Shown here piece after piece: positions 1-8,192 of a DNA stretch of 39,720 bases. Positions within the stretch are counted from its first letter, which is position 1; each line of letters starts with the position of its first letter. A program made the translations under genes and the position numbers. Below the pieces are notes generated by a model, which did no database searches, was not told where the DNA came from, and saw only the letters and a program-made list of their open reading frames with translations. Origin of the DNA: an uncultured Pseudomonadota bacterium (lineage in GTDB: Bacteria; Myxococcota_A; UBA796; UBA9615); the NCBI GenBank assembly GCA_937891735.1, contig CALAGR010000119.1, forward strand, positions 1 through 39,720, in the 5' to 3' direction.

Positions 1-702
1 CCCGGGGCGGTGGGCATCGGGCGCGGCGGCCTGGAGGGGCTGGCCCTGGAGGTGGGCCCGGTGGTGGTGAGGCCCGTCGCCGAGCGCGTGTACACCCGGG
101 CGCGCGCCGCCGTCGGGCCCGACGAGCCGTCCGTGGCGGTGCTCGCGGATCGTGTGCTGGCGGTGGGCACGCGCCTCGATGTGCCCCTGACGGGCTGTGT
201 GATCGTCGCCTCCCATCCCCGGGAGTTCGAGGGGGTCATGCCGGGCGCCAGGGTGCGCTGCGCCGCGCCGCTGCTCGACGACGCTCCAGCCTCCGACGGC
301 CTCGCCGGGGGGCCCGTGCTGCTTCGCGACGGAGCCCCGTGCATCGACATGCGGGCCGAGGACTTCTGGCGCGCCGCGCCTCCGGTGACGTTCTCCCAGG
401 ACGAGACGGGGGATCAGAACCTGCTGCCCCGCATGGGCGTCGGGGTGGACGCGGAGGGGCGCCTGATCTGCGCCGCGGTGGACGGACGCAACGAGGGCGC
501 GCTGGGCATGACGCTGGCGGGGCTGGGCGAGCTGCTGGCCCTGCTCGGCTGCCGCGACGCCCTGAACCTGGATGGGGGATCGAGCAAGCGCATGTGCATC
601 GGCGGTCGGATCGTGGACCTGCCCACCACCGAGGTCGCCCGCAAGGGTGCGGCGGCGCGGGTGCGGCCGGTGTTCAGCGCGGTCCTGTTCACCCCGCGAT
701 GA
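1..702 (+). CDS. Phosphodiester glycosidase (NAGPA/DUF2233 family), 5' end outside window
   Basis: The frame is open from base 1, so the N-terminus probably lies upstream; the first in-window start is a GTG at 10. The C-terminal half carries the family signature: a VDGR segment, then a helix, then NLDGGSS followed by a short strand and a closing hydrophobic strand. Family members cleave phosphodiester-linked sugars (the mammalian uncovering enzyme) or act in bacterial exopolysaccharide and cell-wall glycan metabolism. The substrate here cannot be read from the sequence. No signal peptide is visible because the start is missing. The stop overlaps the ATG of the next gene (ATGA), which suggests translational coupling with the FGE-like lipoprotein. 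Confidence 0.8.
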   Translation, partial: PGAVGIGRGGLEGLALEVGPVVVRPVAERVYTRARAAVGPDEPSVAVLADRVLAVGTRLDVPLTGCVIVASHPREFEGVMPGARVRCAAPLLDDAPASDGLAGGPVLLRDGAPCIDMRAEDFWRAAPPVTFSQDETGDQNLLPRMGVGVDAEGRLICAAVDGRNEGALGMTLAGLGELLALLGCRDALNLDGGSSKRMCIGGRIVDLPTTEVARKGAAARVRPVFSAVLFTPR

Positions 703-1445
703 ACGTGCCGTCCGCATCGCCGGCCCGCTGGGCGCTCGTGGCGGCGGGCGTGTTCGGCCTCGCCGGATGTGGCTGGTTCTCGGCGCCGGACCCCGTGGCG
801 CCCACCACGCCCTGTCCGCTGCACATGGTGCACCTGCCGGCCATCGGGGACACGGGGGCGGTCTGCATCGACCTCTACGAGTTCCCCAACAGGAAAGGGG
901 TCCTGCCCCGCACCCACGTCACCTGGACCGAGGCGGCCGCCATCTGCGCCAACCAGGACAAGCGGCTGTGCACGGCGGCCGAGTGGAGCCGGGCCTGCTC
1001 GGGGCCGTCGGTGCGCGGCGTGAGCGCCCGCATGTACTCCTACGGCGCCAGCTTCGACCGGCAGCGCTGCAACACCCCCCGGGACGACTCGGGTCCGCCC
1101 CTGGACCGCCCCGCGCCCCTCGCCGAGTCGGGCTCGTTCCCGGACTGCCACAGCCCCGAGGGGGTCTTCGACCTCAACGGCAACGTGTCGGAGTGGGTCG
1201 CGGACGAATGGACCGAGCGGGCCGGGCCGCTCATGCGCAGCAAGGACGAGCCCGACGCCGCAGGCCCCGCCCACGTGGTCCGCGGCGGCACGATGTGGAC
1301 GCGCACGCCCTACGGCCAGAGCTGCACCTCGAGCCACGGGCACGCCGGGGACAGCCGGTTCAACGACGACGGCTTCCGGTGCTGCGCGGAGCCCCGCACC
1401 CCGTCGGGCACGCCACTGCCCCCCGGCTCGGACCGCGGTTTGTAG
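699..1445 (+). CDS. Formylglycine-generating-enzyme (FGE/SUMF1)-fold lipoprotein
   Basis: The 248-residue product begins with a hydrophobic segment and a lipobox LAGC (Cys24), so it is a predicted lipoprotein. The body shows FGE-sulfatase fold landmarks: CIDLYEFPN, VTWTEAAAIC, KRLCTAAEW, GVFDLNGNVSEWV, VVRGGTMW and DDGFRC. This fold is shared by formylglycine-generating enzymes and by non-catalytic relatives. I do not see the paired active-site cysteines at the usual spacing near RGG, so a catalytic FGE role is doubtful and a structural or ligand-binding role is more likely. Several Cys residues could form disulfides in the periplasm. The ATG at 699 overlaps the upstream TGA; the longer reading frame begins inside the previous gene and is rejected. 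Confidence 0.8.
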   Translation: MNVPSASPARWALVAAGVFGLAGCGWFSAPDPVAPTTPCPLHMVHLPAIGDTGAVCIDLYEFPNRKGVLPRTHVTWTEAAAICANQDKRLCTAAEWSRACSGPSVRGVSARMYSYGASFDRQRCNTPRDDSGPPLDRPAPLAESGSFPDCHSPEGVFDLNGNVSEWVADEWTERAGPLMRSKDEPDAAGPAHVVRGGTMWTRTPYGQSCTSSHGHAGDSRFNDDGFRCCAEPRTPSGTPLPPGSDRGL

Positions 1446-1489
1446 TGGAGGCCAGTCGTCCGCTCCCCGGACGGTTGGAGATCGACCCC

Positions 1490-2332
1490 ATGAAGCCCCT
1501 TGTCGCCGCCCTCGCCCTCCTTGCCACCTCCATCCCGACCTCGGCCCTGGCCTGCTCCTGCATGGAGATCGGCGGGACCTGGTTCGTCGCGCCCGCTGAC
1601 GGCGCGCTCGACGTGCCCACCAACGCGCTGGTGTGGGTCGGGGGCGGCATCACCCGCGGCCTGTACGAGGACGAGCAGCAGTTCCCCATCGAGCTGATCG
1701 GGCCGGACGAGGCGCCCCTGCCGGGCACCGAGGGGCGACTGCGGGGCGGGTGGGAGCTGCTCGATGTCTTCACCCCCGACTTCGCGCTGGAGCCGAACAC
1801 GACCTACTCGATCCGGGTCAACGGTGAGATCCAGTCCACCTTCGTCACCGGGCTCGACGCGGACACCGAGCCTCCGGCCCTGCCCACCGAGCTCGAGCGC
1901 AACACCTGGTCCAGGCCGCCCCAGCCCGTGGCCGGCGGCATGTGCGGTGATGGCCGCGGGTCCCACGGGATCTCCGTGCAGTGGGACATGGGCGAGGCCG
2001 TCGTCGTCCTGATGGACCACGACGAGCGCGCGGCCCTGGACATCGAGGCGGCGGTCGGCGATGTGCCGTCGCTGTCCACTAGCGGCTACACAAGCATCGG
2101 CAAGGGCTACGGCTGCGGCGGCGACAACTGGGACGAAGCGCGCAACGGCGCCGAGGCCACGATCCGCGCCGGCAGCTACGACCTCGCCGGCAACTTCTCG
2201 GGGTGGAGCGAGCCGGAGACGGCGGTCGTCCGTCCCGCGGGCTGCAGCGCGGCCGGGCCCGCGAGCCCGTCCGTGGCGCTGCTCCTGCTGCTGGGGGGCG
2301 TCGTGCTGCGGCGCCGGGACGAACGCTACTGA
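1490..2332 (+). CDS. Secreted Ig-like protein with MYXO-CTERM-like C-terminus
   Basis: A 280-residue exported protein. It has a signal peptide (about 1-19, ending ALA before CSC) and a start of the kind found in bacterial Ig-like (Big_5/SbsA) domains, PADGALDVPTNALVWV. A second beta-rich part covers about residues 130-245. The C-terminus has GCS, about 10 hydrophobic residues, and RRRDERY, which matches the MYXO-CTERM sorting pattern: Cys, transmembrane helix, Arg cluster. By family knowledge such tails are processed and anchored to the outer surface by a myxosortase; none is in this window. GGAG at 1477-1480 supports the ATG at 1490. The gene follows the FGE-like gene by 44 bp and overlaps the convergent bacterioferritin-like gene by 7 bp. 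Ligand and function are unknown. Confidence 0.75.
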   Translation: MKPLVAALALLATSIPTSALACSCMEIGGTWFVAPADGALDVPTNALVWVGGGITRGLYEDEQQFPIELIGPDEAPLPGTEGRLRGGWELLDVFTPDFALEPNTTYSIRVNGEIQSTFVTGLDADTEPPALPTELERNTWSRPPQPVAGGMCGDGRGSHGISVQWDMGEAVVVLMDHDERAALDIEAAVGDVPSLSTSGYTSIGKGYGCGGDNWDEARNGAEATIRAGSYDLAGNFSGWSEPETAVVRPAGCSAAGPASPSVALLLLLGGVVLRRRDERY

Positions 2333-2763
2333 GCGAAGTCGCGCAGCATCTTGCGCAGCTCCATGACGTGCAGTTCCTCGGTGCCGATCATCGTGCGCGC
2401 GTACTCCTCGAGGTAGATCGAGGCGCCCTCGACCACCGCGAGCAGCTTCTTGTACAGGTTGAGGGCCCGCTCCTCGTGGGCGAGGCTCTCCTGGAGGATC
2501 GGCTTGAGGGTGTGCCGGTGCGTCTCCTCGATGGGCGCGATGGTGAGGCTGGGGTGCCCCTCCAGCCCGGTCAGGACCTCGCCCGCCTGCTCGGCGTGCA
2601 GGAGCGACTCCGCCGCCTGGGCCTTCATGAAGGCCACCAGGGACATGCGGTGCGGGCCGGTGATCATCAGCCCGTAGTGGGTGTAACGGACGACGCCGGA
2701 GAGCTCCGCTTGGAGGATCTCGTTCAGGGCGGCCACGGTCTTGTCGAGGTCGAGTTCGGTCAT
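2326..2763 (-). CDS. Bacterioferritin-like ferritin-fold protein
   Basis: A 145-residue four-helix protein, slightly shorter than E. coli Bfr (158). Helix 1 has the ELSGVVRY segment (Glu20), helix 2 ends ESLLHAE, helix 3 has HEERALNL, and helix 4 has EELH (ExxH). These resemble the di-iron ligands of bacterioferritin. Two differences stand out. The first ExxH is offset: Glu52 sits four residues before His56, and Ser53 occupies the bridging-Glu position. The heme-binding Met of Bfr aligns with a Leu, so heme binding is unlikely. No signal peptide is present, so the protein is cytoplasmic, with iron storage, detoxification or an encapsulated-type role possible. The ATG at 2763 is the natural domain start; no strong ribosome binding site is seen. 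Confidence 0.75.
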   Translation of the reverse strand: MTELDLDKTVAALNEILQAELSGVVRYTHYGLMITGPHRMSLVAFMKAQAAESLLHAEQAGEVLTGLEGHPSLTIAPIEETHRHTLKPILQESLAHEERALNLYKKLLAVVEGASIYLEEYARTMIGTEELHVMELRKMLRDFAQ

Positions 2764-2858
2764 GGCCGCGGAGTGTACCCAGACCGGAGCGGGCCGGAAC
2801 CCCACTTCGCGGCGCGCATGTCTCGTTGGAGCGGGTGTGCGATCCATGGGTGGGCGGC

Positions 2859-3641
2859 TCAGCGCACCACCGGCGGAGCCGCACCCGCAGGGGCCACCCG
2901 CACGCAGTTCCGCCCCGCCTCCTTCGCGAGGTGTGTGGCGCCATCCAGATCGGTCGCCGGACAGACGACCAGGAACTCGTCGCCCCCGAGGCGGCACAAC
3001 AGATCGTCCGTGCGCAGAGCGCCGCTCAAGGTTCGGGACAGCTCCACGAGGACCCTGTCACCGGCGTCGTGACCCTGGGTGTCGTTGATCTGTTTGAAGT
3101 GGTCCGCGTCGATCATCAGACAGGCGAGGGGTCGCCCTGTCTCCGATGACTCCGCCCAACGCTCTGCGAGCCAACGCATCCCGTGCCGCCGGTTGGGCAG
3201 CTGGGTCAGTGAGTCCCGCAGGGCGATCACCTCGAGCCGGCGGTTTGCCTCCGACAGGGCTCGGGTCCGGTCCGCCACCCTCTGCTCGAGCGACCGGGTG
3301 AGCTCCCGGAGCTCCGCGTTCTGGATGGACACCTGCTCAAACAGGCCGCTCATGGCCACGAGCAGCGGCTCGGTGGACCTGTCGGCCTCCCTCTGCTGGG
3401 CCTCGAAGGCCTCGGACGGGGTCGCGCCGCCCTCGATCGTCGTCACCTGGCGGGCCATGTTCTGGTCCTGGACGAGGATGTGGAACGCCAGCCAGTGCAT
3501 CAGGAACTCGTGGAGCGACCTGGCCAGGGTCGGGTCATCCGGGTTCAGGTTCCCCGCTCGGCTGGCGACCTCGGTCAGAAACATCGCGTGCTCGCGCCGG
3601 TGCACCCGGAGGTGTCGTTCGTCGATCCCGACCCGGACCAT
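2859..3641 (-). CDS. Hemerythrin-GGDEF diguanylate cyclase, damaged
   Basis: This is the longest ATG-started frame (260 residues). Hemerythrin helices C and D come first (HRREH, then HILVQD with the H-x4-D ligand pair), followed by a predicted coiled-coil signalling helix (about 100-135) and a GGDEF domain with DSLTQLPNRR, DADHFKQIND, the RxxD inhibitory site RTDD, and LGGDEF. Known GGDEF domains make c-di-GMP, and hemerythrin modules bind O2 or report redox state. Two anomalies are visible. The first two hemerythrin helices are encoded upstream of this ATG without any in-frame start. The GGDEF domain jumps from ATHLA directly to KEAGRNCVRV, missing about 50 residues normally lying between GGDEF and the terminal AKxxGRN motif. 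The gene may be decaying, or the assembly may be wrong here. Confidence 0.75.
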   Translation of the reverse strand: MVRVGIDERHLRVHRREHAMFLTEVASRAGNLNPDDPTLARSLHEFLMHWLAFHILVQDQNMARQVTTIEGGATPSEAFEAQQREADRSTEPLLVAMSGLFEQVSIQNAELRELTRSLEQRVADRTRALSEANRRLEVIALRDSLTQLPNRRHGMRWLAERWAESSETGRPLACLMIDADHFKQINDTQGHDAGDRVLVELSRTLSGALRTDDLLCRLGGDEFLVVCPATDLDGATHLAKEAGRNCVRVAPAGAAPPVVR

Positions 3642-3826
3642 GAACGCGTCTTCCTCCTCGAAGTGATAGTGGGAGTAGTCGCCGAGCTTGGTCAGCAGCT
3701 GCCCGATGTCCGTCGAGTCGAGCGTGTTCTGACGAAGTGATCGGACCAGGGGAACGACTCCGTGGGTGATCTCCGAGTGGACGATGGAGTCTCAGGCCGG
3801 GCCTCTCGTGGCACGAGCAGGGTCAT
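3642..3826 (-). other. Out-of-reach N-terminal hemerythrin coding region; probable frameshift
   Basis: Reading upstream of the ATG at 3641 in the same frame gives hemerythrin helices A and B (ITHGVVPLVRSL, then YSHYHFEEEDAFM with His and Glu ligands). The frame stops at TGA 3794-3792 and contains no ATG, GTG or TTG. A different frame has an ATG at 3826 that overlaps the pmbA stop as ATGA, a typical coupling arrangement. That frame would join the hemerythrin frame if one base had been lost between about 3765 and 3792. I infer that the intact gene started at 3826. Confidence 0.55.
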
Positions 3827-5154
3827 GCGCCGCTGAAGTCGACCCCCTCGAACACCATGCTGGGCACCATCGTGCTGCGGAACGGCCAGGGGTCGTTGCC
3901 CACCGCGGCGAGGCGGCCGAACAGATCCACGAAGTTGCCGGTCACGTTCATCTCCCCGATGGGGGCGCCCACGTGGCCCTTGTGCAGGTGGTGGCCGCGC
4001 ACGCCGAAGCTGAAGTCGCCCGTCGTGCCGTCGGCGTTGCCTCCCAGCCAGGAGCTGACGTAGATGCCCTCGCCGACGTCCCGCAGCAGGCCCGCGAAGT
4101 CCTTGTCCGAGCCGGACGCCACGACCACGTTGCTGCTCGAGCCCCCGTTGGCCTGCATGCCCGCCTTGCTGCCGTAGTACGTGTCCACGTACAGCTGCTC
4201 CACGACGCCCTTGTCGATGAGGGTGCGGGTGCGGCTCGCGATGCCTTCGCCGTCGTAGGGACAGGAGCCCAGGCCGCGGGGCCGGTGGGGCTCGTCGGTG
4301 ATGGTGATCTTGTCGCTGAACAGCTTCTCGCCGACCTTGCCCGCGTAGAAGCTGCGGCCCTGGTACACGCCCCGGGCGTTCATGGAGCCGATGAGCCGGC
4401 CCACCAGCCGGGACGCGGTGCGGGGGTCGAGCACCATCAAGGTCTTCGTCGTCGGGCCCTTCTTGGAGCCGATGCGGATCGTGGCCTGCTCCAGGGCGAG
4501 CCGCGCCACCTCGTCCAGGGGCGGCAGGTCGTCCATCTGGCGCACGCCCACGTACCAGGAGCCCTCGGGGCGCTTGTCGCCCTCGTCCCGCACGGTGACG
4601 TCGCCGCCGACCCACAGCTGGGTGCCGCCGTCGGTGCCCTGCAGGCCGTTGCTGCTGACCAGCGCCGACTCGGAGAGGGTGCCGCCGACGTAGGCCGTGG
4701 CGGAGATGACCCGGTCGTCGCCGCGCAGCACGGCGTCCAGCGCGCCCAGCCACTCCTGGCGCCGAGCGGAGTCCAGCGCGTCGATGGTGCTGTCCACCAG
4801 CTCCAGATCGGCGGTGGTGCGGCCGTCGTACAGGGCCGGATCGGGCAGCAGGCGGTGCGGGTCCGGCTGCAGGGCGCGGGTCAGGGCCACCGCTTCGTCC
4901 ACGAACGCGCGCAGCCGCTCGGGCTGCAGGGACGTGGTGCGGTGCGTGCTGAAGCGGCCCCCCACCCAGAGCACCAGGTCCATCGAGCTGGACGTGGCCT
5001 CCTTGACGCTCTCCACTGTGCCGTCGCGCCCCGTGTATTCCACTTCGCGGGTGCGGGAGGCGTAGACGCGGGCGTCATCGGCCCCCGCCGCGATGGCGAG
5101 CTGGAGCGCCTGGTCCGCGCGGTCGAGCAGCATCTGACTGTTGGGGGTGTTCAT
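3823..5154 (-). CDS. pmbA: TldE/PmbA family metalloprotease-related subunit
   Basis: A 443-residue protein close to the usual PmbA/TldE length (about 450). Landmarks are the N-terminal DLVLWVGGRFSTHRT strand region, the central DKITITDEPHRPRGLGSCPYDGEG, and the C-terminal GEMNVTGNFVDLFGRLAAVGNDPW with FEGVDFSGA. TldE is the non-catalytic partner of TldD; the E. coli pair matures microcin B17 and degrades the CcdA antitoxin. It lacks the HExxxH motif, as expected. It follows tldD by one base, so the two form an operon. No signal peptide is visible, whereas the adjacent TldD carries a Tat-lipoprotein signal, which raises the question of where the complex assembles. Confidence 0.88.
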   Translation of the reverse strand: MNTPNSQMLLDRADQALQLAIAAGADDARVYASRTREVEYTGRDGTVESVKEATSSSMDLVLWVGGRFSTHRTTSLQPERLRAFVDEAVALTRALQPDPHRLLPDPALYDGRTTADLELVDSTIDALDSARRQEWLGALDAVLRGDDRVISATAYVGGTLSESALVSSNGLQGTDGGTQLWVGGDVTVRDEGDKRPEGSWYVGVRQMDDLPPLDEVARLALEQATIRIGSKKGPTTKTLMVLDPRTASRLVGRLIGSMNARGVYQGRSFYAGKVGEKLFSDKITITDEPHRPRGLGSCPYDGEGIASRTRTLIDKGVVEQLYVDTYYGSKAGMQANGGSSSNVVVASGSDKDFAGLLRDVGEGIYVSSWLGGNADGTTGDFSFGVRGHHLHKGHVGAPIGEMNVTGNFVDLFGRLAAVGNDPWPFRSTMVPSMVFEGVDFSGA

Positions 5155-5155
5155 T

Positions 5156-6703
5156 TCAGCTCACCCCGCCGACGGTCATCTTGCTGACCAGCACCGTGGG
5201 CAGCCCCTGGCTGACCGGCACCGACTGGCCGTTCTTGCCGCAGGTCCAGCCGCCCGTGTCCAGGCGCGCGTCGTTCGCCGCCATCGTGACGTTGCGCAGG
5301 GTCTCGGGCCCGTTGCCGATGATGTTGCAGTCCTTGATGGGGGCGGTGACCTTGCCGTTCTCGATGAGCCAGCCGTTCTTTATGTAGAAGGTGTAGTCGC
5401 CGGCGCCGATCTGGACCTGCCCGTTGGTGAACGTCTCGGCGATGATCCCGCGCTCCAGCGATGCGATGATCTCGTCCCGGCTGTGGGGCCCGTTCTCCAT
5501 GTAGGTGCAGCGCATGCGGGGCATGGGGCTGTGGCGGAAGCTCTCGCGCCGGCCCGAGCCCGTGGGCTGCACGCCGTAGTGCTTCGCCGAGATGTTGTCG
5601 TGCAGGTAGCTGCGCATGACCCCGTCCTGCACCAGCACGGTCTTCTCGACGGGGTTGCCCTCGTCGTCGAAGTTCAGGGCTCCGCGCTCGCCGGGCTCCA
5701 CCCCGCTGTCCACGATGGTCACGAAGTCCGGGGCGACCTTCTTGCCGAGCATCTCGCTGTAGATGGAGGTGCCCTTGCGGTTGAAGTCGGCCTCCATGCC
5801 GTGCCCGATGGCCTCGTGCAGCAGGATCCCGCTGGCTCCCGCGGCCAGGACCACGGGCATCTCGCCGGCGGGGGGGCGCGTGGCCTCGAACAGCCGCATG
5901 GTGCGGTCCACGGCCTCGGCGGCGACGCGGGTCAGGCTCTCCTCGGTGTACCAGTCCACGCCCTGGCGTCCGGCGAGGTTGCTGGCGTTGGACACGGTCT
6001 GTCCGTCCTTCTCCGCGGTGATGGACACCCACAGCCGGGTCATGGGCCGCGAGTCGGTGTGGATGTGACCCCGGTGATCGGCCACCAGCACGCGCTCCTC
6101 GGTGTCGTTCCAGGAGATGCGCACCTTCTTGACCGCCGGATCGCCGGCGCGGGCCTGGGCTTCCACCGACTCGAGCAGCGGCAGCTTGCGGGAGATCCCC
6201 ACCTCGGCCCAGGGCACGGTCAGCGCGTAGTGGTCAGGCAGGGCGAGGAACTCGAACGCCTGGGGCGGGATGACCGTGCTCGCCTCCCGGGCGATGGCGC
6301 GGGCGGTCCGGGCCGCGGCGAGCATCGCCGGCAGCGACAGGTCCTCGGTGTAGGCGTAGCCCGTCTGATCCCCCACGACCACGCGCAGCCCGACGCCTTC
6401 GTCCACCGAGGAACTGGCCTGGTTGACGATGCCGTCCTCCATGGAGATGGAGTTGGACCGCCGGTACTGGAAGTACAGGTCCGCGAGATCGGCGCCGTTG
6501 CCGGTGAGCTCCGCGAGCACCTGCCGGAGCATCGCCTCGTCCACCCCGAACCACGTCAGGAAGGGGTTGGGGGGAGCGGGGGCGTCCCCGGAGGCGGTCG
6601 CGAGGGCGACCTTGTTCCCGCAGCCGGCGAGGAAGCCGGGCAGGGTCAGCGTGGCGGTCCCGAGGGCGGCGCCCTGCAGGAAGCGGCGGCGAGACGACGA
6701 CAT
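5156..6703 (-). CDS. tldD: Tat-exported TldD metalloprotease lipoprotein
   Basis: A 515-residue TldD-family protease. The N-terminus has a twin-arginine motif SRRRFLQ (residues 4-10), a hydrophobic stretch and a lipobox LAGC (Cys28), so export as a folded lipoprotein is predicted. The zinc motif is HEAIGH (His296, Glu297, His301) followed by GMEAD. The family C-terminal GGWTCGKNGQ segment is present. Known TldD enzymes are cytoplasmic and form a heterodimer with TldE that cleaves small or unfolded peptides. Here the extra N-terminal signal moves the protein to the envelope. GGAGG eight bases before the ATG at 6703 supports the start. The gene heads a minus-strand operon with pmbA. Confidence 0.9.
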   Translation of the reverse strand: MSSSRRRFLQGAALGTATLTLPGFLAGCGNKVALATASGDAPAPPNPFLTWFGVDEAMLRQVLAELTGNGADLADLYFQYRRSNSISMEDGIVNQASSSVDEGVGLRVVVGDQTGYAYTEDLSLPAMLAAARTARAIAREASTVIPPQAFEFLALPDHYALTVPWAEVGISRKLPLLESVEAQARAGDPAVKKVRISWNDTEERVLVADHRGHIHTDSRPMTRLWVSITAEKDGQTVSNASNLAGRQGVDWYTEESLTRVAAEAVDRTMRLFEATRPPAGEMPVVLAAGASGILLHEAIGHGMEADFNRKGTSIYSEMLGKKVAPDFVTIVDSGVEPGERGALNFDDEGNPVEKTVLVQDGVMRSYLHDNISAKHYGVQPTGSGRRESFRHSPMPRMRCTYMENGPHSRDEIIASLERGIIAETFTNGQVQIGAGDYTFYIKNGWLIENGKVTAPIKDCNIIGNGPETLRNVTMAANDARLDTGGWTCGKNGQSVPVSQGLPTVLVSKMTVGGVS

Positions 6704-6887
6704 GAGCGGTCCTCCAGGGGGCGACGGGCGCGACCATAGCCCGCGCGTGGCTGTCGATCATCAGCGCGGTGTCAGGAGATCGCCGTCGGTGGACACAGGA
6801 TCCTTGACCGCGGCGCCTCCCCCGGTGGAACGTGCAAGGCAGCGGGGAAGAGACCGAACCGACGAGGAGGAGAGAAGGGACGCGCTC
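6704..6887. promoter_or_regulatory. Divergent intergenic region between tldD and the PilP-like gene
   Basis: This 184-bp gap lies between two outward-facing genes and so must hold both promoters. The only clear signals I can point to are the ribosome binding sites: GGAGG before tldD, and a purine-rich GGAGGAGAGAAGGGA stretch before the ATG at 6888. No confident -35/-10 pair or sigma-54 site was found. Confidence 0.4.
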
Positions 6888-7331
6888 ATGCGCATCGTGA
6901 TCCTGACCGCCCTGGCGCTGCTGATGATGGCCGCGCCGGCCACCGCGGATCGGCTCGAGAGCCCCGACGAGTACTCCTATGACCGGATCGGCAAGCGGGA
7001 CCCGTTCCGCTCCGCCGTGGTGCCCCCCGGCGCGGCCACGCAGAAGCTGTTCGAGCGGTTCGAGCTCGAGGATCTGCAGGTGAGCGCGGTCATCCTGGCC
7101 CCGGACGCGAGCTGGGCGGTGGTCGAAGGCCCCGCAGGCTTCCACGTGCTCGTGCGGGACGGATCCCGCTTCGGCTCGGACTCCATGAGGGTGTCCAAGG
7201 TGCTGCCCGACGGGCTGATCCTCGAGGACTTCCGGTTTCGGACCGCGGACGGCGCGCCGGTCACCCTGATGCACACCCTGTCCCTGCCCGCCGAGGAGAC
7301 CGCGCTGCCCCAGACGCCCCCCGGGCCCTGA
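6888..7331 (+). CDS. PilP-like exported protein
   Basis: A 147-residue protein with a signal peptide ending at about residue 20 (ATA before DRLESP). The mature part matches the PilP homology domain: KRDPF, then FERFELEDLQVSAVI, then a WAVVEGPAGFHVLVRDGSRFG beta segment and a final strand-rich portion. PilP normally links the type IV pilus PilN/PilO inner-membrane complex to the PilQ secretin and is a lipoprotein. This one lacks a lipobox Cys and appears to be freely periplasmic. No pilMNO or full pilQ lies nearby; the only related gene is the STN protein at 8193. The upstream longer frame is antisense to tldD and is rejected. Confidence 0.7.
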   Translation: MRIVILTALALLMMAAPATADRLESPDEYSYDRIGKRDPFRSAVVPPGAATQKLFERFELEDLQVSAVILAPDASWAVVEGPAGFHVLVRDGSRFGSDSMRVSKVLPDGLILEDFRFRTADGAPVTLMHTLSLPAEETALPQTPPGP

Positions 7332-7340
7332 GGGCGTCGT

Positions 7341-8108
7341 TCAGTCCTTGGGGGGCGCCGTCGCCATCGCATCCTCCAGCGACGGTGGAGCCCCCTGCAG
7401 GCACTCGGCCTTGTGGTCGCCGTACCTGAGCTTGAAGGGCACGTAGACCATGCAGGAGCCCCGCCACGGATCGCCGTGACAGACCTCCTCGCAGATCGAC
7501 AGCTCCACGGCCTGGCCGACCATCTCGGTCTCGCCGGTCCGACCGGCCACGATGCGCAGCGCTCCGCCCGCCCCGTGGTTGTCGTGAACCGAGGTGACGA
7601 TCTGCTCGGGGCGACCCTTCGCCCACATGCCGCGCTCGGCGATCCTGGCCTTCTTCTGCACCTCCAGGAGCCGCGGATCCGCGGGCTCGTCGTACGCGAA
7701 GACGTGGGCGAGCCCCTTGCCCACCATGTCCACGCGCAGCTGGGGGCAGTCCACGAGCAGGCGCTTGTAGGCGTCCTTCTTGCCGCGGGTGGTGCACTCC
7801 CAGGTGGCGCTGGCGGCGAACTTGGGGGACTCCTTGGCGACCGCCCACAGGTCCTCGGCGGTCCAGTCGCCCCAGCGGTGCACGGGGCCGTATGACTCCA
7901 GCGTGTTGAAGCCCACGAGGCGGGTGGGCATGCCCTTGCGGGGTCCGGACAGGAAGGTGAACGAGTCGCCGTCGTCCCAGTGCACCGCGATCCGGTTGCC
8001 CCCCATGGTGATCCAGCCGTCGTAGGCGGGGTCGTCGTCGCTGGCGCGGGCGGGGCTCGCGAGCAGGACGGGCAGGGCGACAAGCAGGAGCAGGCGATGG
8101 TGGCGCAC
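7341..8108 (-). CDS. Exported staphylococcal-nuclease-like (thermonuclease) protein
   Basis: A 255-residue protein starting at a GTG (8108) with a signal peptide (hydrophobic residues 5-18, ARASDDD cleavage area). The TNase/SNase-like domain covers about residues 30-170. It has WDDGDSF, RLVGFNTLES (with the Arg and Glu expected at the active site), an AYKRLLVDC segment and the closing EVQKKARIAERGMW helix. Family enzymes cut DNA and RNA in a Ca2+-dependent manner outside the cytoplasm. The C-terminal 80 residues are a Cys-containing extension I do not recognise. Nuclease activity is plausible but the key residues are only approximately aligned. The gene converges on the PilP-like gene with a 9-bp gap and is divergent from the STN gene. 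Confidence 0.72.
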   Translation of the reverse strand: MRHHRLLLLVALPVLLASPARASDDDPAYDGWITMGGNRIAVHWDDGDSFTFLSGPRKGMPTRLVGFNTLESYGPVHRWGDWTAEDLWAVAKESPKFAASATWECTTRGKKDAYKRLLVDCPQLRVDMVGKGLAHVFAYDEPADPRLLEVQKKARIAERGMWAKGRPEQIVTSVHDNHGAGGALRIVAGRTGETEMVGQAVELSICEEVCHGDPWRGSCMVYVPFKLRYGDHKAECLQGAPPSLEDAMATAPPKD

Positions 8109-8192
8109 GCGGGGAGGATACCGGCAGGCCGTCGCCCCGACGACCGCGCAATGTGCTTCCGCGGGTTGCCTGCCCGTGGGAGGGTGTGAGCC

